Positions 26,803 through 38,436 of a stretch of 64,000 nt of DNA are shown in pieces (positions within the stretch are counted from its first letter, which is position 1; every line of letters starts with the position of its first letter). The stretch lies in assembly GCA_002943765.1 (NCBI GenBank), contig PQWQ01000008.1, forward strand, positions 186,001 to 250,000, written 5' to 3'. The translations under genes were made by a program, and so were the position numbers. The notes beneath the pieces are model-generated. The model worked only from the letters and a program-made list of their open reading frames with translations. It did no database searches and was not told where the DNA came from. This DNA is from Psoroptes ovis (lineage: Eukaryota; Arthropoda; Arachnida; Sarcoptiformes; Psoroptidae).

Positions 26803-26885
26803 TTAGGTTGTCCGAAAAGTTTTTGCCGATTATATCCGTAGGGAAATAATGAAAAAATCGGCCAAAAACTTTTCGGACAACCTAA
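26803..26885. mobile_element. Mariner-like MITE, CCGAAAA-TATATC type
   Basis: TTAGGTTGTCCGAAAAGTTT, TTGCCGATTATATCC, a GGGAAATAATGA interior, ends AACTTTTCGGACAACCTAA with TA. Confidence 0.9.
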
Positions 26886-29120
26886 TAGTTTTTCAAGTGA
26901 AATTCAACATTGCTTGTCACACGCAAGAATTATCGTCAGAATCTGTGCTGATTCTTTGGGCGCAATTCACACGAATACACATGAATTCCGGAATAAATAT
27001 TCTGGGATTCTGGAATAAATTCATGTTTTCTCTCTGGTGTGTATTCGAGCCAAATAATTTGTGAATCAAATTTGGTGAAAATTTGGCCAAAATTTAGTCG
27101 AAAATTCGAAAATTCTGCGATTCTGGACCAAAATTTTGGTCCAAAATCCTGGAATCATTTGAAATTCTGTTGTTTAGTTTTATTTATTTATTTTTGGTTT
27201 ATTTCTGATAAGATTTTCAAAAATAGATATCAAGTAAATGTAAATGCATACAGTTCACAAATTTTGACAAAAAAAAAAAAAAAATAAATAAATAACACAA
27301 ATGAACATATGTGTTGGTGTTTGTTTGATGTGAGGCTATAAGTCTGTAATCGGGTTTAAATCTATTTTGTCCGATGATTCGTTAATCGGGTCTGCATAAT
27401 GCTGTTTGGCCAGTCGGACATTTGGCCGATGTTTGATGATCTTCGGATACATGATCCTGATTCGAATGGTCCTGACGCGAATGATCCTTCAGCAGATGAT
27501 TCTTGGGCCAATGTGTTCAGATCTATGTTCAGATTGATTCGGGAACCTATGTGAATCCGTATGGGTGTTTGTTTGTGGATATTTAATAAACATATTTGCA
27601 ATAAACAATACAAATATCACAGCTGGTATTTACTTATATGCAACGAATACCTATGCATATTTATAATTCAAAATATATTTTTAGATTAATCAATTCTGGT
27701 TAATCATTCGATTGTTTACACTCGAAACTGATTATCAATCAGTATCAAGTGTTTGAAATCAATCAATCAATCGATTGATTGATTTTGAATAATTGATTTG
27801 TAACCGCAAATTGATTGATCAATGTTTGATCAAACATTGATCAAACATTTGAAAATCAAAAATCCAATCAAAATTCCAATTCAATTCACAGAATTCCAAT
27901 TGAAATCATTGATATTCTCATTGACATTTAATTTGATTTGATTAAAATTTCAATTTTTACCTGAAACGACATTTTACCTGGAAAATTCAATTCTTGGCCG
28001 AAAAATTATTTTTCAGGCCATAAATTTTATTTTTTTGGCCGAAAAAAATAAAAATTCAAATTCAAAAAAGTCCGAAATAATCAATCAATCAATCAATTTC
28101 CAGATGCCTTTGGGCTATTTTATAAGAAAAATTGAATTTTAATCGAACCAAATTTTAAAATTTTTCAAAATTTTCCAAATTTTCAATTTTCCATTAATCA
28201 TTTCCATGACAAACAATGACAATGACAATGACAAACAATGATAATTAATGGATCCGAGAGAATTCGGACCAAATTTGGACCGAAATTGTTCCAAAAACCA
28301 ATCAATCAATCGATTGATCGACAGATGCCCAACGGGCATTCATTGTCCATTGTTTGATGATAAACGATGGACACTGTTGGTGATTTATGGGAAAGTTGCC
28401 GAAAATTTTTTGTCAAAAAAATTTGTCACCGAAAAAAATTTCCGCGGAAATTTCTCACTAAAAAATAAATAAATAATCGATTCTAGCCTGTCATAAAATT
28501 TGTGATGACAGAATATTCTGGGAAATTTTTCTGAAAATTTTCAGTGAAAAAATTTTTTCGGCAAATTTCCCTCAGAAATAATTCTTTCGGCACAAATTTT
28601 ACTTCGTCATCATCATTCGACAATTCGACAATTTGACAAGTGAATTTTTCCCCGAACAAAATTGACAAGTAATTTTGACAAGCAATTTTGACAAATACAT
28701 TGTGAAAAGTGTATACAATGTATTTTATAATCTGCACTAAAATCTTGTTACAACAACAAATTGGATTTGAATTAATTGAATTTTTTCATTTCTCTGCGTG
28801 AGAAAGTTGCGAGGAAAATTTAATTTCAAAATTTTGGAAAATTTTCCCGGAAAAAAAAATTTCCCATTAACTTGTCAACCCTTCAATCAATCAATCGATC
28901 ATCTGTTTCGATTTATTTCTAATAAGTTTTCACTAATCATTTGCTGAATTTATCAAAAAGGACCCTACTCCTACCTTACCCTTTGTGTTAAGGCCTCTAT
29001 GCCTTCAATGATGATTAGGATTAATGTAATTCATCGCTATTTTCTGTATCATTTAATTATAGTTTTAATTAATCAAACAATCAATTAATTAATCCTGGAA
29101 AAATAATTAAAACTTGAATA

Positions 29121-32100
29121 ATGTCAACATCGAATACAGCAGCGACGACTACGACAACAAATAAATTTATTAGAACAACTACAGCAGCGCCGCCAGCGGC
29201 TGCCACCTCATCAACCTCATCATCATCATCAGGAGCTTCCATAAATAAAGCATCACCACGTTTGATCTGCAATCAACAGCAGTTACAACAACATCGAAGT
29301 CATTCGATCACTGAATTACTTCCATCATCGACGACGGCGCCATCTACGACACCATCGCCATCAGCGAAAATGACCACCAAGAAACCTTCGATATTCGAAT
29401 GTCCAATGCAACGGAATTATTCATTGAATGATACTCGACAATCGGTTAGCCATGATGAAGGTCAACCAAGTGACCACCAGCAGCAGCACCAGCGCAATTC
29501 GGCATTAGACCCGATGACCTTTGACAACAACAACAGCATTGTCAACGATATTGTCGATGATGAAAATCATGATAAAATTGATCTTAAACACATAGCAATT
29601 GCAACAATGAAATTGTTGTATCCAAAGGTAGGTACCTCATTAAAATTTTAGCCTTCATTAAGAATTGATTACCAAATGTCAAATGACCATTCGATACCCC
29701 ATATGGTTACCCTCCTCCTCCTCCTCCTCTTTCAAAATCACAAATTCAAATATCACCATGGTCATCAGAAAAAATTTTAATGGTCATTTCAATTCTTTAA
29801 GGAGGATCATTAAAAATTTGAAATTGTTTTGGTCATCAATAAATTGATAGAAATAATACTTGTATAATTATATGAATTTCCCGGGAAATTTCCCAAAGTA
29901 AAAATTCCCCAAAAGTTTCTGTAATTTCGCTGATTCAGCTCGATATGGTATTGCCAATCAATATATGATATGATATGTGACATATCAATATATTTGTTTG
30001 ATTTTAATTTTCGTTGTTTTTTTTTTATTTTGTTTAAGGGTCTCAATCGGACCCTTGAGACCCTTGTATTCCAACACAACAATGGTACAACGACATGTGT
30101 TCAATGGTGGTGTCCAATTGGAACACTGAATAATCAAAAATAATTGATTATTCCGAGGAGAAGAGTCCAAAGAATTGATTGGACCCTACGAGACCTCGTG
30201 TAAAATTGCCGAAAATTGATTGGACCTTGCAAACCGAATTGATTGGACCCTGGCAGCGAATAAAAATCGCTGAAAACGGAAATTTTATTTATTTTCAGCC
30301 CGAATGTATTTTGAATATAACAGCCCAAATATTAGGTTGTCCCATAAGTTCTTGCCGATTTTCTAATGATTTTCTACGATATAACCGGCAAGAACTTATG
30401 GGACAACCTAATATGTACCCGACATATATTGTATTTTATGATTGAACATTTGATTTTCTATTCATTCCATTCCATTCATTGACGTAAACATTTCCGTTTA
30501 TTTATAATATTCATGTTTTGTCGGGAATTAATGTTAATTCTATGGAGAAATGTTCCCAGAAATTTCGTTTCACGGAAATTTTCCCGGACATTTATTTCAC
30601 TGAATGAATCTCAAATAAAGCTCGATAATTGATTGACTATTCATTCCATTCCATTCATTAGTTTTCATATTTTGCCCATTCACAGATTTCATATTTTCCA
30701 ATCAATTTTTCCCCATAAAAATTCCCTGAAATCAAATTTCCATCCTGATGATATGAAAGGTTCATACCATAAAAAAAATCAATCATCTATTGATGAGGTT
30801 GTAAGGTTAATTTGCTGCTTAATTTACGGGAATTAAGGGGGGAAATACGGGAGAAATTCAATTTCAATTTGAATATTTCTTCGATGATAAATGAAAATTC
30901 CTGTATATCTAGTTGAATTCTTTAATGGAATTTTCGACATTAAGATTTCAGAATCGAATTTCATTCGAATATTTTCTTCCAGGGACTATTACTTTGATTG
31001 AAAATTCTCAATTTTACCAATGAAAACTAACACCTTTGAATCCCCCTTTTTTGATTAGCTTTTGATTATTGAATTTACTTTGAATACCTTTGAATATTCA
31101 ATACCTTTGAATACCTCGAATACTATTGAATAGCTTTTAACACCCTTTGAATACCCTTTTTTATTTAATACCATCGAAAATCGAATGCATTTGTTTGCTT
31201 GCCAAGCAAATATTATAATTACTTAAGTCGCAAACGGTCATACAAAAAGTCACCGATAGTCCAAATCAAAGGGTAACCACCTATTACCAAAAATTCGATA
31301 CAAACTTTTTTTGTTTTGAACGACCCTAGAATAAAGGTTTGATCATTGAATTCATTTTGTCTGGAAATTATATTTAATTGATTTTTCATATGACTTACAC
31401 CTTGTGTATTCGTATCTATTAATTATTCACATTTGGGAATTTCGTAGCCATTTTCATCCAAGGTAAGATTTATGTGCATTTGGTTGGCTGGCTGTGCTTG
31501 GTCGTATCATTACAATCGACTGATCCAATGAGAATTGTAATAAGATAACGATACGATTCGTGTGTATGGTTCATTCATTCATTCATTCATTTCATTTTAT
31601 TTCACTCTTTAAGGCCCTGAATTTATGAATTTTGAAAAATTATTGGAGAGAAATTTTTGTGGAAATTTCCCAAAGAAATATGGGAATATTTCCCAAGAGA
31701 TTTGACTCTTCGAAATTAATTAATTTTCATTAATTTCTGAATCATTTATTCTTGATGAAACGATCAATTCATTTATCCAATACGATTTCTGAAAAAATTA
31801 ATAAATTGATGATAATGTTAATTGAATATGAACACATAGGGATAATTATTACGATTCGATTTCAATTAATGGCTTGGTCATTAAAATTAACGAATTTATG
31901 ATCCATTTATCATTTGATTCGAATGACAATCGATGAATTATTATTGAAATGATCAAATGATTTGACATGTTTCATGAAATTTCAATGATTTTCTATGAAA
32001 TTCAATGATTTTAATGGCCTTAAATATGCTGCCCCATGTGATCACACATGAAGGTTATACACCTGTGATTAAAGCGATTATTGCATTTTTGTGCATGAAG

Positions 32101-35100
32101 ATCCAAGAGAAATTTCCCGGCAATTTTGGCGCAAAAATTTGCAAGAAATTTCAAAAAAATTCTTGTTTACCAAAAGGGTGTGTACCTTATGAATATATTT
32201 GAATTTATGCAAATAATTTTCGAATATGAGTAAATTTTCATTAAATAAAATTATTGCACATTTGAAAGGTTATTGTTTTATGTTTTTTGTGTTTAACCCA
32301 TTACTTATTATTATTATTTTCAAAATAATTATCTTTGATTGATGGGCGTTGTCAGTGGCATTTATTTGAATATTTTTCCAATTAAATTTTTCAAGAAATT
32401 TTCAAAAAAATTTCAAAAAATTTATGGTGATTTAGCGCCATCTGTCGGCGTAAATCGTTACTAATTTGAAATGTTTTTCAATTTTTCAAATTTTTAAATT
32501 TTTTAAAAATTATTTTATCAAAATAAACAGGCCAACGATATATTCGAAGTGATGCGGCAAAAATTCATGCCGAAGAATGCAGACATTTGGAACGGTGTCT
32601 GGTAAGTGATTGACAGGCCTATACCCTTAATGATTGCTGAATAACTGCATTGTTTTTTTTTCACCCATTCAAAAAACAGCCAAAATTACTTTAAGAAATT
32701 TGAATCTACGGAAAATCAATCATCATTCACCGATCTAATCAACAACAGTGGCAAACAGCAACAATCGATACAATCAATGTTTGATGAGCTGGAGAGTTTT
32801 AATAGTGTTTTGGCCGACAAATTTTACAGTCACTGTGAAAATAGTGGCGGGAAAAATACTAATCAAAATCATAAAGATAAATACCTGAAAGAATTGATCA
32901 TTGAATATGGTGAAAAATATATTCAAAAACTTATAACCCTGAATGATCGTAAACAATTATTGTTTATCGGTGAAAATTTAATCGATTTTTGGGTTAATAT
33001 TGAAAATATTCAATCAAATATTTATAATGAAATCAACAACAACAACAACGGCGACAGCAGCGACACCTTTCAACACCCTTCGACTAAAAATAATAACGAT
33101 TCAAACATTCAAATTACAACAATGATTAATCGACCATGGCAATCATCACAACCAGATCAATTACCAATCAGTGTTTATGTGAATAACCTTGAAACACGTA
33201 TCATATTGACCTATGACATTATTGAACCAATAAATAATCAATTTTTAGCCATTTTCATGTCAAGCCTGCTGCAATGTTTGACACGTTTATTATTTAAAAT
33301 AATCATATCGATTAATGTCGATATTGGTACTGATCAATATAAATTTATTATTGAAAATTATTATCATCACAATAATCGTCATAATGATTCGAATTCCAAC
33401 CTTAATAACTCAGCAAAACCCCTCTTGAAATCATTAATAAATGATGATACGATCGTATCCCGGTACAAGTCATATTTGATTAATCAATCGCTAAATAATC
33501 ATGACCAGCAATTTCCAAGTTCCCAGCCTCAGCATAAACCAACATTGCTTATGTATATAAAAACATTTCGTAAAGTATTCCCATTTCATTTTGTATGCGA
33601 TCAAAATTTACGTTTCATCCAATATGGTATAGGTAAGAAGGGTCTTTGAATTATTTTACGGTTGTCCGGAAAGTTTTGGCCGATTTCCAAATGTTTTTCA
33701 ATTAGTAAATCGGCAAAAACTTTCAGGACGACTCAATATTTTTAATTATTTTAATTAATTACAATTTTAACTCCGCAAAAGGTCTTAGCAAAATATTTGG
33801 TCATGATAATAGTAAATATAATCAACATATATCGAATGTATTCATCATAAAGCAGCCAAATGTTGGATTTTTTTTCGAATCCATTCGTCATCGTATTAAT
33901 TTAGCCTTTATTCTAAGGATACGTGATAATATTTGTACAGATCATAATTCAAATGGAATCGAATTGCATGGACAAATAATCGAATGTCATGAATCTAAAT
34001 CGTTACTATTTCTTGGTTCACCAATAGTTAAAGGATTGAAATCGCTAACAAGTCGTGGCCTTTTCCTATCCGATATTCCTATACATGATGCTACTAGGTA
34101 AATCTTTGGATTGATTTTTTGACTTGTAATCGACCCTTAACCATTGATTTTCCATTAACTATAACCAGAGACATAATCCTTATTGAAGAACAATCACGAG
34201 CCCAAGAAAGCCTCAAAAGACGTATGGATAAACTGAAACAAACCATACAACGTGCAAATGAAGCTGTTGAAATCGAGAGACGTAAAAATGTTAACCTCTT
34301 AAACCTGATATTCCCGGCACAAGTTGCCCGACAATTATGGCTTGGTAAATCCGTTGAAGCTCGGCAATATGATAATGTAACGATGCTATTTTCGGACATA
34401 GTCGGTTTCACTGCCATTTGTTCGACAGCCACACCAATCGCAGTGATTAACATGTTGAATGATTTGTACACCCAGTTCGATGCGTTTTGCGGTGAAATTG
34501 ATGTCTATAAGGTCGGTACCTTTTAATTATTTGTATCACCTTTGATTAATTCATCTATTCACTTAGACTGAAACAATCGGTGATGCTTACTGCGTGGCAA
34601 GCGGCCTTCACCGGCAAACCAAATATCATGCAGTACTGGCCGCATTTATGGCATTGAAAATGTTGGACGTCGTCAAACATTTTACACCTAAAGACATAAA
34701 TGTTGATAAATTTCAAATGCGAATCGGACTGCACAGTGGTAGCTGTTTGGCCGGCATCGTCGGTGTTCGTATGCCAAGGTATGTTTGGGCCGATTGATTA
34801 AGTAAAGCATCAATCATTGATTCATTCATCACCCTTCAACAGATACTGTCTATTCGGTGCAAACGTTACGTTGGCAAATAAATTCGAATCGTATAGTGAA
34901 GCACAACGTATCAATATTAGTCCTACCACTTATCGGTAATTTGTTCACCATTAATTAGGTTCAATCAATCGATTAATTAATTTTTAAATTTTACTCCCAC
35001 GCATACAGATTACTACAACAATTTAAACAATTTACATTTACAATACGTGACCCTAGCTGTTTGCCAAAAGAATGTCCATCATTTGATTTCGAACGTGTAG

Positions 35101-35213
35101 CATCATTTGTTGATTGTTATCACTATCCAAATTTATCACAAGATCTATCGCTTAATTTACACATACAAAGAGCTTTAAATGATATTAATGATATGAAATT
35201 GACTTCATCATAA
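29121..35213 (+). CDS. Soluble guanylate cyclase alpha subunit
   Basis: Alpha subunit of the NO-sensitive soluble guanylate cyclase heterodimer, which converts GTP to cGMP in the cytosol. Eight exons deduced from splice sites and frame: 29121-29627, 32531-32601, 32680-33632, 33782-34097, 34169-34511, 34567-34778, 34843-34935, 35009-35213. They total 2700 nt, giving 899 aa plus stop, all phases compatible. The ATG is preceded by an in-frame TGA two codons upstream. Residues 1-165 are a low-complexity Ser/Thr/Ala/Gln-rich extension. The HNOBA region starts near KTFRKVFPFHFVCDQNLRFI (about 485-505). A signalling coiled coil follows (about 620-665), then the catalytic domain, with FSDIVGFTAIC, GEIDVYK, TIGDAYCVASGLH, MRIGLHSGS and NVTLANKFES. 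MPRYCLFG, SPTTYRLL and LSDIPIH fit alpha rather than beta subunits. About 200 residues longer than typical alpha subunits; the N-terminal H-NOX-like half is divergent. Orthology to insect Gyc-alpha-99B is inferred. Confidence 0.93.
30332..30411. mobile_element. Mariner-like MITE, CCCATAA arm with TACGATATAAC interior, 80 bp
   Basis: TTAGGTTGTCCCATAAGTTC, interior TTTTCTACGATATAACCGGC, ends GAACTTATGGGACAACCTAA, TA on both sides. Lies in intron 1 of the cyclase gene. The interior matches copies at 40231 and 43751 that have CCGAAAA arms, so interior and arm types are shuffled. Confidence 0.92.
32433..32450 (-). promoter_or_regulatory. CTCF-like motif
   Basis: TAGCGCCATCTGTCGGCG on the plus strand; its complement contains AGATGGCGC, the core reported for arthropod CTCF. 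It lies 80 bp before exon 2 of the cyclase gene in otherwise AT-only DNA. Binding is inferred only. Confidence 0.35.
33656..33737. mobile_element. Mariner-like MITE filling cyclase intron 3
   Basis: CGGTTGTCCGGAAAGTTTTG, CCGATTTCC, interior, then AAATCGGCAAAAACTTTCAG and GACGACTCAA. The arms still pair although both tips are decayed. It occupies 82 of the 149 nt of intron 3 (33633-33781). Confidence 0.85.
34169..34511 (+). CDS. Cyclase exon 5: coiled coil and catalytic core start
   Basis: Encodes residues about 616-730. The segment from DIILIEEQSRAQESLKRRMD on is the alpha-helical signalling linker. LIFPAQVARQLW begins the catalytic domain, followed by the first metal-binding aspartate in FSDIVGFT (about residue 692) and the second in GEIDVYK (about 727). 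The donor is GTCGGT, not a consensus GTAAG/GTGAG site. Joining to the next exon gives YKTETIGDAY, with Thr where the family usually has Val. Alternative donor positions nearby create a stop, so this junction is preferred. Confidence 0.9.
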
Positions 35214-35420
35214 ATGATTATCATCATTTTAAATCAAATTATTATTTATTATTATTATTATTATTATTGTTTTTTTTTTTTTGATTATTTTTAATTCAAT
35301 ATTTTAATCGAAAATTAAAATTAAAACAAAAATTATTGAATCAAAAAAAAATTTCAAGTTTTTTCATGTGTTTTTATGGATTCGTTGGAGAAAATTTACA
35401 GTTTTCTCGAAAATTTTTCT
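35214..35420 (+). other. 3' flank of the cyclase gene
   Basis: AT-rich with an ATT run (35240-35267), a poly-T run and ATTAAA-like hexamers near 35317 that could serve as polyadenylation signals. No canonical AATAAA was found in this short interval, so the transcript may extend into the minisatellite. Confidence 0.5.
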
Positions 35421-37457
35421 AAGGCTATAGTCTTCGGTTTTTGAAAAAAAGATGGCAATGTATAGCCTTTGATTTTTTTTGAAAAAATTGCCAGTCTATT
35501 GCCTTTGAATTTTTTTGAAAAAAGATGGCAGTGTATAGCCTTTGCTTTTTTTCAAAAAAATTGCCAGTCTATTGCCTTTGATTTTTTTGAAAAAAGATGG
35601 CAGTGTATAGCCTTTGCTTTTTTTCAAAAAAATTGCCAGTCTATTGCCTTTGATTTTTTTGAAAAAAGATGGCAGTGTATAGCCTTTGCTTTTTTTTCAA
35701 AAAAATTGCCAGTCTATTGCCTTTGATTTTTTTGAAAAAAGATGGCAGTGTATAGCCTTTGCTTTTTTTCAAAAAAATTGCCAGTCTATTGCCTTTGATT
35801 TTTTTGAAAAAAGATGGCAGTGTATAGCCTTTGCTTTTTCTGAAAAAAGATGGCAGTGGATAGCCTTTGATTTTTTTCAAAAAAATTGCCAGTCTATTGC
35901 CTTTGATTTTTTGAAAAAATTGCCAGTCTATTGCCTTTGCTATTTCTGAAGAATGATGGCAGTGTATAGCCTTTGCTTTTTCTGAAAAAAGATGGCAGTG
36001 TATAGCCTTTGATTTTTTTGAAAAAAGATGGCAGTGGATAGCCTTTGATTTTTTTTAAAAAAATGGCCAGTCTTTTGCCTTTGAATTTTTTGGAAAAAGA
36101 TGGCAGTGTATAGCCTTTGATTTTTTTGAAAAAAGATGGCAGTGGATAGCCTTTGATTTTTTTGAAAAAATTGCCTTACTATTGCCTTTGAATTTTTTGA
36201 AAAAATGGCCAGTCTATTGCCTTTGATTTTTTTGAAAAAAGATGGCAGTGGATAGCCTTTGATTTTTCAAAAAAATTGCCAGTCTATTGCCTTTGATTTT
36301 TTTGAAAAAAGATGGCAGTGTATAGCCTTTGCTTTTTCTGAAAAAAGATGGCAGTGGATAGCCTTTGATTTTTTTCAAAAAAATTGCCAGTCTATTGCCT
36401 TTGATTTTTTGAAAAAATTGCCAGTCTATTGCCTTTGCTATTTCTGAAGAATGATGGCAGTGTATAGCCTTTGCTTTTTCTGAAAAAAGATGGCAGTGTA
36501 TAGCCTTTGATTTTTTTGAAAAAAGATGGCAGTGGATAGCCTTTGATTTTTTTTAAAAAAATGGCCAGTCTTTTGCCTTTGAATTTTTTGGAAAAAGATG
36601 GCAGTGTATAGCCTTTGATTTTTTTGAAAAAAGATGGCAGTGGATAGCCTTTGATTTTTTTGAAAAAATTGCCTTACTATTGCCTTTGAATTTTTTGAAA
36701 AAATGGCCAGTCTATTGCCTTTGATTTTTTTGAAAAAAGATGGCAGTGTATAGCCTTTGATTTTTTTGAAAAAAGATGGCAGTGGATAGCCTTTGATTTT
36801 TTTGAAAAAATTGCCTTACTATTGCCTTTGAATTTTTTGAAAAAATGGCCAGTCTATTGCCTTTGATTTTTTTGAAAAAAGATGGCAGTGTATAGCCTTT
36901 GATTTTTTTGAAAAAAGATGGCAGTGGATAGCCTTTGATTTTTTTGAAAAAATTGCCTTACTATTGCCTTTGAATTTTTTGAAAAAATGGCCAGTCTATT
37001 GCCTTTGATTTTTTTGAAAAAAGATGGCAGTGTATAGCCTTTGATTTTTTTGAAAAAAGATGGCAGTGGATAGCCTTTGATTTTTTTTAAAAAAATGGCC
37101 AGTCTTTTGCCTTTGAATTTTTTGGAAAAAGATGGCAGTGTATAGCCTTTGATTTTTTTGAAAAAAGATGGCAGTGGATAGCCTTTGATTTTTTTGAAAA
37201 AAGATGGCAGTGGATAGCCTTTGATTTTTTTGAAAAAATTGCCTTACTATTGCCTTTGAATTTTTTGAAAAAATGGCCAGTCTATTGCCTTTGATTTTTT
37301 TGAAAAAAGATGGCAGTGGATAGCCTTTGATTTTTTTGAAAAAATTGCCTTACTATTGCCTTTGCTTTTTTCTAAAAAATTGCCAGTCTATTGCCTTTGA
37401 TTTTTTTGAGCAAATGTTAAGGAGAATTTTATTCAAAAATTTCCAAAGGCTATAGCC
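35421..37457. repeat. 2-kb minisatellite, ~36-bp units with higher-order repeats
   Basis: Tandem units of roughly 33-37 bp, built from two main variants. One contains GATGGCAGTGTATAGCCTTT (or GTGGATAGCC), the other TTGCCAGTCTATTGCCTTTG. They are separated by TTTTTTTGAAAAAA or TTTTTTTCAAAAAA. A distinctive variant TTGCCTTACTATTGCC occurs at about 36171, 36669, 36811, 36953, 37239 and 37345, revealing a ~142-bp higher-order period. A block with CTATTTCTGAAGAATGATGG recurs at 35940 and 36438, a 498-bp duplication. Long open frames on both strands across it are by-products of the repeat. Confidence 0.95.
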
Positions 37458-37753
37458 TTGTTTTTTTTTTTTTTTTTTTTTTGTTTTCAATATTCGATTA
37501 ATCTTAGTCATTTTATTAATTGAATATCATTAATAATAATCATAATAAATAAATTAATAACAGGTAAATAATTTATATATATATAAATACAAATAAAATT
37601 TCAAAATATTCTAAAAATTTCAAATTAAAATTCAAAATAACTGATTGTAAAAATTATTTAAAATTGATTAATAATATAAATCAAATGTGTATGTTGGGGA
37701 ACTGGAGAGGGGGTGTGTGTTTGTGTGTGTGTATGTAAATTTTCATAGATAAT

Positions 37754-37837
37754 AAAAGGTTGTCCGAAAAGTTCATCGCGCTTAACCACAATAGAGTTGC
37801 TCAATGAAAATCGGCCAAAACTTTACGGACAACCTAA
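37754..37837. mobile_element. Mariner-like MITE, asymmetric CCGAAAA type
   Basis: AAAGGTTGTCCGAAAAGTTC, interior CGCTTAACCACAATAGAGTT, right GGCCAAAACTTTACGGACAA then CCTAA with TA. Confidence 0.88.
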
Positions 37838-37998
37838 TAGATTGATGATCATTTTGGATGTTCGGAATTTATTATTCGATTAAATTGGTCAATTTGTTTG
37901 GTCAAATTAACAGGTTATAGGTTCTGATCTCATTGTATAATTATAACAAATATTTATCAATAAAAAAAAAATTATTACAAAAAAAAGTCTAAAAATTA

Positions 37999-38079
37999 TT
38001 AGATCGGAGGAAAAGTTCTGTCGCATTTGTTGATTGAAATCAATTTAAAAAATGCGACAGAACTTTTCTTCCGACCTAA
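37999..38079. mobile_element. Palindromic MITE, TCGGAGGAAAAG type
   Basis: TTAGATCGGAGGAAAAGTTC and GAACTTTTCTTCCGACCTAA, 81 bp, TA-flanked. Arms extend through TGTCGCATTT. Same architecture as the TTAGGTTG elements but a distinct tip, so probably a separate mariner lineage; the element at 12012 is its nearest relative here. Confidence 0.88.
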
Positions 38080-38401
38080 TATTAATATTTACAAAAATTC
38101 AAATACAAATAAATACAGTTTTGAAATAAATTTCGAAGTAATAATATGACTAGTGACTTGTCCATTAGTGACTAGTGAATGTATGATTTGAATGATTCAT
38201 TGTATTTATATGTCAAGATTATTCAATGTGTTTATTCGAGGTGTGTAGGTATATTCGAATCGAATCAATTAATATTTGGGAGCCATTCATCGACAATGTT
38301 TGAGTTAATTAATTGAAATGATAAATTGAATGAAATTGAATAATAATAATAATAATAAATCGTGATGATGAGTGTGAAACACGTGTAAAATATACAGATA
38401 C

Positions 38402-38404
<3 letters not shown>

Positions 38405-38435
<31 letters not shown>
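38405..38435. repeat. (GA)n microsatellite
   Basis: About 15 GA units downstream of the Rdl stop codon, possibly within its 3' untranslated region. Confidence 0.85.

Positions 38436-38436
<1 letters not shown>

Larger units (their letters stand above)
12951..29120. other. Gene-poor stretch rich in MITEs, upstream of the cyclase gene
   Basis: No exon recognised. It holds most of the mariner-like MITEs of the left half, a 155-bp TTAA element, microsatellites, and many AT-rich imperfect repeats. Regulatory DNA or a 5' untranslated exon of the guanylate cyclase gene could lie here but nothing marks it clearly. Confidence 0.6.
29628..32530 (+). other. Intron 1 of the guanylate cyclase gene
   Basis: A 2.9 kb intron between donor GTAGGT and acceptor AAATAAACAG. 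It contains a CCTCCTCCTCCTCC run near 29708, one 80-bp MITE (30332-30411), AT-rich sequence with GGAAATTTCC-like motifs, and a CTCF-like site near its 3' end. No additional exon was recognised. Confidence 0.75.

Noticed and set aside
34094..34471. 125-aa antisense open frame opposite the cyclase catalytic exon
   Set aside because: Shadow of a conserved coding exon on the plus strand.
35469..36447. Open frames repeating FFEKRWQCIAFAFF-type peptides on both strands
   Set aside because: They arise from the 36-bp minisatellite period, a multiple of three; both strands are open, so there is no sign of a real repeat protein.
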